From Haliotis asinina (Eukaryota > Mollusca > Gastropoda > Lepetellida > Haliotidae), in contig NC_090280.1 in assembly GCF_037392515.1 (NCBI RefSeq), forward strand, positions 25,487,118 through 25,551,117: DNA of 64,000 bases, in the 5' to 3' direction. A program made the position numbers and the translations under genes. The notes under the pieces were generated by a model. That model saw only the letters and a list, made by a program, of their open reading frames with translations. It had not been told where the DNA came from and searched no databases. Of this stretch, positions 57,246-64,000 are shown piece by piece. Numbering within the stretch: the first letter of the stretch is position 1; each line of letters opens with the position of its first letter.

Positions 57246-59290
57246 CCATTGTTCAGTTGACATCTCAAGTGCAGAACGGCTATTCACATGCGATTTGCCA
57301 AGGGTTTTGCTGAATGTATTCCACCATTATATCAAATGAATAAAATTGAGTTTCTAAAGAAGGTGGAGAGCACACCATGAAAAGCCACTCTGAAATCGCA
57401 TTGGCCTTCATACATAGTGCTCTGAAAGCTGAGGAAATACTAATGTCAGCTTGATGAATTTACATGACAGTATCATCAAAATACGTTTTACATTTTCATA
57501 CCACCAACTGAGAAATACTTTCTGATATAAAATCAAGTTAAGCTTCAACCTGTCGTTTTGTACTAACACAGTGCAGTATAACAAACTTCTAGAAATGACT
57601 TTCATAATATAGCCTGGATAATGTGTGCATGCACATGGTTTTCTGTTCAAGTTATTGCAGAAAGCTATATGTAGTGGATGAAACCAACTTTAAGCTACAT
57701 GACCCAAAATATCCTGTCTCTTAAAGAAATAACGGCAGGTGATAACTGATGAAAGGGACGTCTTGAGCAACTTTCAATACGTTACCTTGACCTTTCAGCA
57801 TTCAATGAAACATTTCCCATCAACAACCCATGCTCTCAGGTAGAAATTTGTGAACTGCCTTTCATTTCCTAACAAGGAAACATTGTATTACTTTAAACAG
57901 TGTTTGTATGGTTTGGAGGCATTTAGTCCTATCATGTTAAACCGGGAATGTCAAAAGAAATTGGTGGAATAGAGCATTATAACCTCTGCAGCATTCACTA
58001 GCAGGTAAGATATTCATTAGCAGGTACTTGCAGATCATATTTTGTGTATCAGCTGACATTAATTAAAATTTAGATTTTGTAAAATTGTGCGGTTATATCA
58101 ATGTTTCATAAATAAATCCCACAGGTAGCCTAATGACTTTTATGCTACTACGGTTAAGAGGGTTCAAGTTAGTCAGTTGGCAAAAACAGTATGTCTCACA
58201 AACAATACCTTATTATGAATGATCAATGAGAACATGAAGAAATATCTCTTCGAGAAAATGATCAATAATATAAGTATATGACAAATCATATCATAAGACA
58301 CAACATAGCTGGGTTGTGAAGACTATATACCTTGTGAAATAGTGAATAATTTGATTTTGTGTTAAACCCAGACCCCTTTTGTTGGCCCAGTCTTATTATT
58401 ATCGACAAAAAAATCCATAAAATTTTTCCCGCTCAAAAATATAATCCTAATGTTACGATATATGGGTGCAAGACTTCAACTATGCAAGGGCACTTTGTTC
58501 AAACTAAAACATCGGTATCTATTCTCAGAGACCTCAATGCTTCACGCACCATGGTGAATGTAAACTTGTAAAACAATGTCTTTGAAAAATGCTTTGACTG
58601 GTGATTTTACCCATCCACCCCCATGCCTTTAGGTTTTCTGAGGACAAAAAACTGTAAAACAGAAACTGTAATTGGTTTGGCCCAACGTACAGAAATTGTG
58701 CATTTGTGAAACCATTCCTTAAAGACATTTAACTTTACCTTACCCCGATAACAATTCATATACACCTATAGGGAGAAGCACTTTGTTCTTTTATCTGTTT
58801 TGCAAGGATTATTGCACCTGCCTGGTTAAAGCAGGTAATACTGCACAGGTAAGTGATCACTGTCACACTGCTACGCTGCACCACTACTGCCATATGCAAA
58901 AAAAATATACAGCCTACAAACCTGATGTTGTATACAGGTGATATCAGCTGAAATTCTGAAAAATGTTTCTGATATATAAGAATTGATAATCTAAAAAACT
59001 GGTCAGATGACAATGGGGTAAACGAAATGCACTTTTCAATAGGTTAACAAAATGAATTTCCAGCTCTTTACTTGTTAAACATGCCAGTGTGATATGAAGG
59101 ACTTCATTCTGATTAAACAGCAGACCAGAACACGCAGGTAACGCTAGGTAACAGTTGGGTAAAACATAGTGTAGGCAGGTACAGTCAGGTTAAAGGAAGT
59201 AAGGTTATCAGTTATCAGTTTATTCAGTATTCCAAGCTATCTGACCTACAGTACAGTTGTGTTCTTATATTTTCACATTGCAGAACCACA
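57246..59290. other. No gene recognised
   Basis: AT-rich non-coding sequence. Short open frames have no recognisable domains. Confidence 0.5.
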
Positions 59291-59295
59291 TGGAT

Positions 59296-59582
59296 ATCTA
59301 TCTATCTATCTATCTACCTACCTACCTACCTACCTACCTACCTACCTACCTACCTACCTACATACATACATACATACATACATACATACATACATACCTA
59401 CCTACATACCTACATACATACATACATACATACATACATACATACATACATACATACATACATACATACATACATACATACACACATACATACATACATA
59501 CATACATACATACATACATACATACATACATACATAAATACATACATACATACATACATACATACATACATACATACATACA

Positions 59583-59611
<29 letters not shown>
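59296..59611. repeat. Compound TATC/TACC/TACA microsatellite
   Basis: TATCTATC passes into TACCTACC and then into a long (TACA)n run with rare interruptions. Frames reading YVCM or IHTY repeats on either strand are artefacts. Confidence 0.97.
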
Positions 59612-59617
<6 letters not shown>

Positions 59618-62600
59618 CCCTGACTGACTAATTTCAAAAATCCTTTTTAGAGATATTAGAAATATGTTGATAGTTCTTGAGTTGAACAGGTTTTTCATTT
59701 GTTGTTCATCTTTGTGCACAGTTGAGATCATAGGGAGATGCCTGTTCCTCAGAAACTGCTAATGTTTACAAATTAAAACTCGTCCTAGACATGGCCTTCA
59801 TTGCAAAAATGAAATAAACGAACATTTTTATCATGTACATTTTTCTTTCTAAGGTTATTAACATTAAAATTGTGTAGTGATATTCGTAATTTACAAGAAG
59901 CGCCTCTTAAACTCCTATTCTGTTGTTTGGATACATACATTTAGGAGCAAATAATGATTTTGTATTTACATTTTGACACAGAAATCTTGTGGATGATATT
60001 TGACAGTGCCAGTTTTGTAACAATATGTCATTTATTCATTAATTAAGGATTAAAGTAAATTAAATTTCCAACATCTTGAAATATCCAAGCAAGGGTAAAA
60101 ACAGACATCTAAAGGATGTTTCTTATATCAGACACCCAACAGTCTTCCCCACTTACATCAACCAATCTTGCAGTTGTTAACTGTTGTCAGGCAGCAGTGT
60201 TAGATTGGGAGATGAATGATGGTTGGCGATCAGTGTGCATGCCAAGAGCAGGTAGCAAAATATGTCACAGCACTGCGTTCCAAGTAGGGTGGGGACGGGT
60301 AACACTGATACCTGGGACGTGTAGGCAACTAGATGGACCCTGTCTCAGTACCCGGGCCCTTTATGATCATGTGACTATTAGGTTAAACAATGTAATATGT
60401 TATTCTTTCATGATTGAAAGCTTGTTCTTTCTCTGAAGATTAAGACGTCATTTACAGTCACCTGTTTTGAACATAATTCTTAATTAAGATACTGAAAATT
60501 TGAAATTATAGCCTCCGAGGTGAAGAATATATTGCCACTTCCTACACATTTGATGTCATGAATTATTCATCGGGTGTCCAGGTAGGGTTGGGTAATATGG
60601 GTTGGGGTACCTGGGTACAAAATTTGGACCCATATATGCTCTAGTTCCAAGAATATATTACACAATCAATCTCTAATATTTAGCAGTGTTTCAGAAATAT
60701 CAGGGCAACACCAGAAATGGGCTTCACTCAATGTACCTATGTGGGGAATTTAACCCCACTACAATTTGGTGCTATGTGTGAAGCCTCTTTCTAGTATCCC
60801 CTCTGGTACCAGATCTTAGCTACTACTACTGTCATATTTCAAATTTGAAAACAGTTTATCACATTGTTACATCATCCTATCTACAGAAACTGGCCAGATG
60901 TTTCATTCTCACCTGTCATTATCACACCCCACGTCACCCCAACCACACTAATGACCATAATCTTTTCAACATTATGAATTTGTTTTACAATACATCAGTT
61001 CATGTGTGAACAGTACCTGTACACAGTATGGCATATTTAGCAAAATTTAATTTTACAAGGGTTTTCCTGAAGTAAGAAGCTATATTTACACTTGTGAGTA
61101 TTTTCATGGGAAGTATATATACTATATCATTTCTCTTTTCATATGTGATAGGTTGTGATGGGGATACTCTAGCTATTTGTTTGCATGCACCATTTATTTT
61201 GTTTATTTACTACAGTTCATGACAGTGATACTTCTATTTTTTTTGCTTACATCTGTAATATTTGTAGTTCTTATTTTTTTACTACAGATTATGATGATCA
61301 TGATTCTTTGTTTACTATAGCTGATAGTAAATCTTTCATAACTTCTCTGTATAGTTATGACTGTTCATGATGGTGACATTACTATAGTTTCCTTGTTTCC
61401 TTGTTTGTACATTTACTACTTCTTGGTTCACTATTGTCCTACAGCTCACTGCTGCAATTACAAAACACACGCTTGCATGGGGGCTAAATCTAAAAGAGGC
61501 TAAATTTACAGAAAGGTGATAACTGGTTTCAAATAAAAGAAATTTATTCAACTATGTTGACATAACTTTTGTTTAACTGAACAATGTGTCTGGGAGACTG
61601 ATTCTTCTTACCTTCAGCTAGTATCTAGAAAACTTCTTAAAAGATGAATACAAAATGGGAGATATCCTACTATATGATTGGTTCTTGTTTTTTTACCTAC
61701 AACCTATCACTGAAATGAATATCTAATTTGTCTTTTCATTGTTCTTGAATAATAATGATAATAATATCACCTGTTGGGGATCTATAATAAAGACTGAAAG
61801 TGTATATTTGTATATATGTATGTGATGTGAAATACACGCACATGTTCACACATGCCTGCTGTATCAGTGAAATAATCTAACACTAAATCACCTAATACTC
61901 TGATGCAGGTAAAACATGTTCCAGCAACAACTACAACAGACTAAATTTGCATCACTTCATGATGTAATTAATGAGTAATTCCAGCCTGAAGCTATTGCTG
62001 TGACTCAGACTGTGGGAGCAGGTAAATCTAGCATGTCTAATGAGACCATGCGTGGGGTAATTTTGAAATTCATTACCCAGACTCTCCACAAAGACCAGAC
62101 AATCAGCAGACATGAAGTTGCAATGTGACTTCAGGTTCCAATTGCCAATTATGACGCACAGCATTAAAAATAACCTTAACCCTCGACGTTGACATTCATT
62201 TGCAAGCAATCAATGTATGCATTGTTGATATCGACTACTTTAGACAGGAACAGCCTGAGATATATCACTGTAAACATCCTGTTCAGGAAATTCTGTAAAC
62301 TATAAATACACCACAGTTTAGCTGCCCTATTTAGGGCAACTTCTTGTAATCATCATTACAAGTTAATGTATCGTGGCATATGGACAATATCACACAAGCC
62401 ATGTGTATGGATCCCAACTTGTATAGGGAGTCTAATTTCAAGTATTAGTATATTGTCAATCGGATAAGGGTGATGGCAGCTTTATAAACATAAAACAGTT
62501 TACGGCAAAATTTAAACTATCATCTTCATCATCATCATCATCATCATCACTGACTTCCTTACATCTGATCTGTGTTGTTTGGAACTGAAGCATCACTCAC

Positions 62601-63914
62601 AATTAAGAGCTGTAATAATATCTCTGCTAACATTCTCTTTATTAAGTCATCAAATGTTCTGAAAGATAATATGTCAATAATAGTGAAAATATGCGGAAGT
62701 CATCCAGGACATATCATAATTGTTGTTGCCGTCCTCCTCCTCCTCCTCCTCATCATCATCGTCAACACTGATTTCTATACATATCATGTTTTTCCCTTTT
62801 GAATTGAACTATCATCATACAAAACAATACAATAATATCTCTGCTAAAATTCTCTTTATTGAGTCATCAGATGTTCTGGCACCTACGTAGGGCGACAACA
62901 ACATGAAGACGGATGAAAGTCATTTCCGAACAGGAACTGTTACATGTGCCTACTTCACTCATGCAGCCTTCAGCCAGCATGTTCACTCAAACTGTAAGTC
63001 ACCATTTTCCTCAGTCATTCGTCTTCTTTCAGGTCTCACTTGAAATGTTTCTGTCAAAGAGAATTCGAAATAGCTAAATAGTTTGTCTCACTAAAAGTAG
63101 GGTGCATGTTTGTTGAGGAATAGCAGTTCATAATGAAAGAATCCAGTATTCTGAGCATTGAACAATACCTGTAGTTTCCAGCTAAAGTTCATCCTCCACT
63201 GACTGAGTGTCTGACAACAGGTGTTTGTCATAATCAATGGCTGACAGTCGCAAACATGTAATCCTACTTTCACAGCAGATGCACAGTGATGCACACATCC
63301 TATTTCAGGATGGGATGCACACATTCTATTTCAGGATGTAATTAGAATACGCATGTTCACATAGGAAATAGCTTGCCTGACTTGTTTTCTCTCTAAAACA
63401 AAATACAAAAAATGACTAGCTATTAGTTTACTGCACAAAGGCCTTTGTTAAAGAATTCAGCTAAACAGTCCCTAATTTGAGGACCATTTCCGCCACCTAA
63501 AGAAGCCTTTTATGTCTTTATAATCAAGAACTGTTTGACTGTACTTGTACTTTATCAACATGAAAACATAAGTGATTGAGCATCCTTGTTGTGACAAGCG
63601 AACACTTTAACAGCATATATTTCTGTGTCTACATTCCTTCAACATGTTGACAAGAAACTCAAACCTGCACTTAAACAACAGTGAGCAAATGAACAAAATT
63701 CAAGCATTCTAAGGTTACGGAACTAAAAACAAAACAATACTGTTTCTTCCTGTTAGAAGAGCATGCCAGGAAAGATAGCATTTTGATAACATTGTGCGGA
63801 ATTTTTCTCGCTTGTTTCCTTGTAAATATTAAAATAGAGCGTTGATGACTTATCCTATCTTTTGTTGACTATTCACAGCCTGGAATAATTTTGTCAGTCT
63901 GATGACTGTTCACC
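59612..63914. other. No gene recognised; small repeats only
   Basis: Non-coding. A degenerate SINE A (minus) is likely at about 60675-60795 (ACACCAGAAATGGGCTTCAC). Trinucleotide runs occur at 62523-62550 (ATC) and 62733-62760 (CTC/ATC). A word of about 50 bp (ATATCTCTGCTAACATTCTC onwards) is duplicated at about 62610 and 62830. A word of about 25 bp with CTATTTCAGGATG is duplicated at about 63290 and 63315. Confidence 0.5.
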
Positions 63915-64000
63915 CTTAAAGCCTTTATACTATACCCAGGAAGGGAATTAGACCCTGACTTTGGCCCGACAAGCAAGTGCTTTAACCACCTAGCTATCTC
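63915..64000 (-). mobile_element. SINE type A head, cut by the window end
   Basis: The minus strand reads AGATAGCTAGGTGGTTAAAG (A-box-like), then CAGGGTCTAATTCCC (B-box-like). The tail part is absent or very diverged. Confidence 0.6.

Noticed and set aside
59257..59731. Frames with YVCM or IHTY repeats
   Set aside because: Translation of a TACA/TACC microsatellite.
62320..62372. Two adjacent small hairpins (GCCCTA..TAGGGC and CTTGTAAT..ATTACAAG)
   Set aside because: Short stems of this size are expected by chance in AT-rich DNA, and no RNA family fits.

Overview
The window is eukaryotic, intron-bearing and repeat-dense. It most likely comes from a gastropod mollusc, and an abalone-like vetigastropod is my best guess. 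That guess rests on many SINE copies whose tail reads GAGTGAGTGAG..TTTTACGCCGC, a motif I associate with abalone DNA. It also rests on immunoglobulin-superfamily (IgSF) genes with metazoan splice sites, and on Nimb/I-type LINE, Tc1 and Gmr1-like gypsy elements. The species is inferred, not proven.

Host genes. Two IgSF genes are visible. On the minus strand (2135 to 494) two exons make one V-like Ig domain; the rest of that gene lies outside the window or was not found. On the plus strand (34171-43161) eleven exons join with matching phases into a 519-residue type I membrane receptor. It has a signal peptide, three Ig domains, one membrane segment and a cytoplasmic tail with tyrosine motifs, two of which fit the ITIM consensus (LTYADL, VYEQI). 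A possible alternative last exon at 45632-45673 would replace the ITIM exon.

Mobile elements fill most of 2.5-33 kb. In order they are: an I/Nimb-type LINE on the minus strand (2526-7965); a Tc1 remnant (about 8571-8680); a degraded copy of an uncharacterised multi-copy protein family (17061 to 14790, minus); an LTR-like fragment (about 17870-18262, minus); a Tc1/mariner element with recognisable terminal repeats (18315-19994); an internally deleted Tc1 copy (21191-21790); and a 10.9-kb Ty3/gypsy element of the Gmr1 type (22028-32930). In the gypsy element the integrase lies before reverse transcriptase. Three later insertions interrupt it: a second LINE (about 25860-29365), an unidentified 1.2-kb piece (about 29686-30884), and a head-to-head tRNA-like hairpin element (31606-31890) flanked by a 12-bp duplication.

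The 37-60 kb part is rich in tandem repeats: a 27-bp and a 24-bp array in receptor introns, an 80-bp satellite with a 400-bp higher-order pattern, a 45-bp array split by a LINE relic, a 50-bp array, and a long TACA microsatellite. Short retroposed SINEs with 11-14 bp target duplications are scattered throughout. Their 3' tail resembles that of the I/Nimb LINE, which suggests the LINE machinery moves them. From about 57.2 kb to the end I found no convincing genes.
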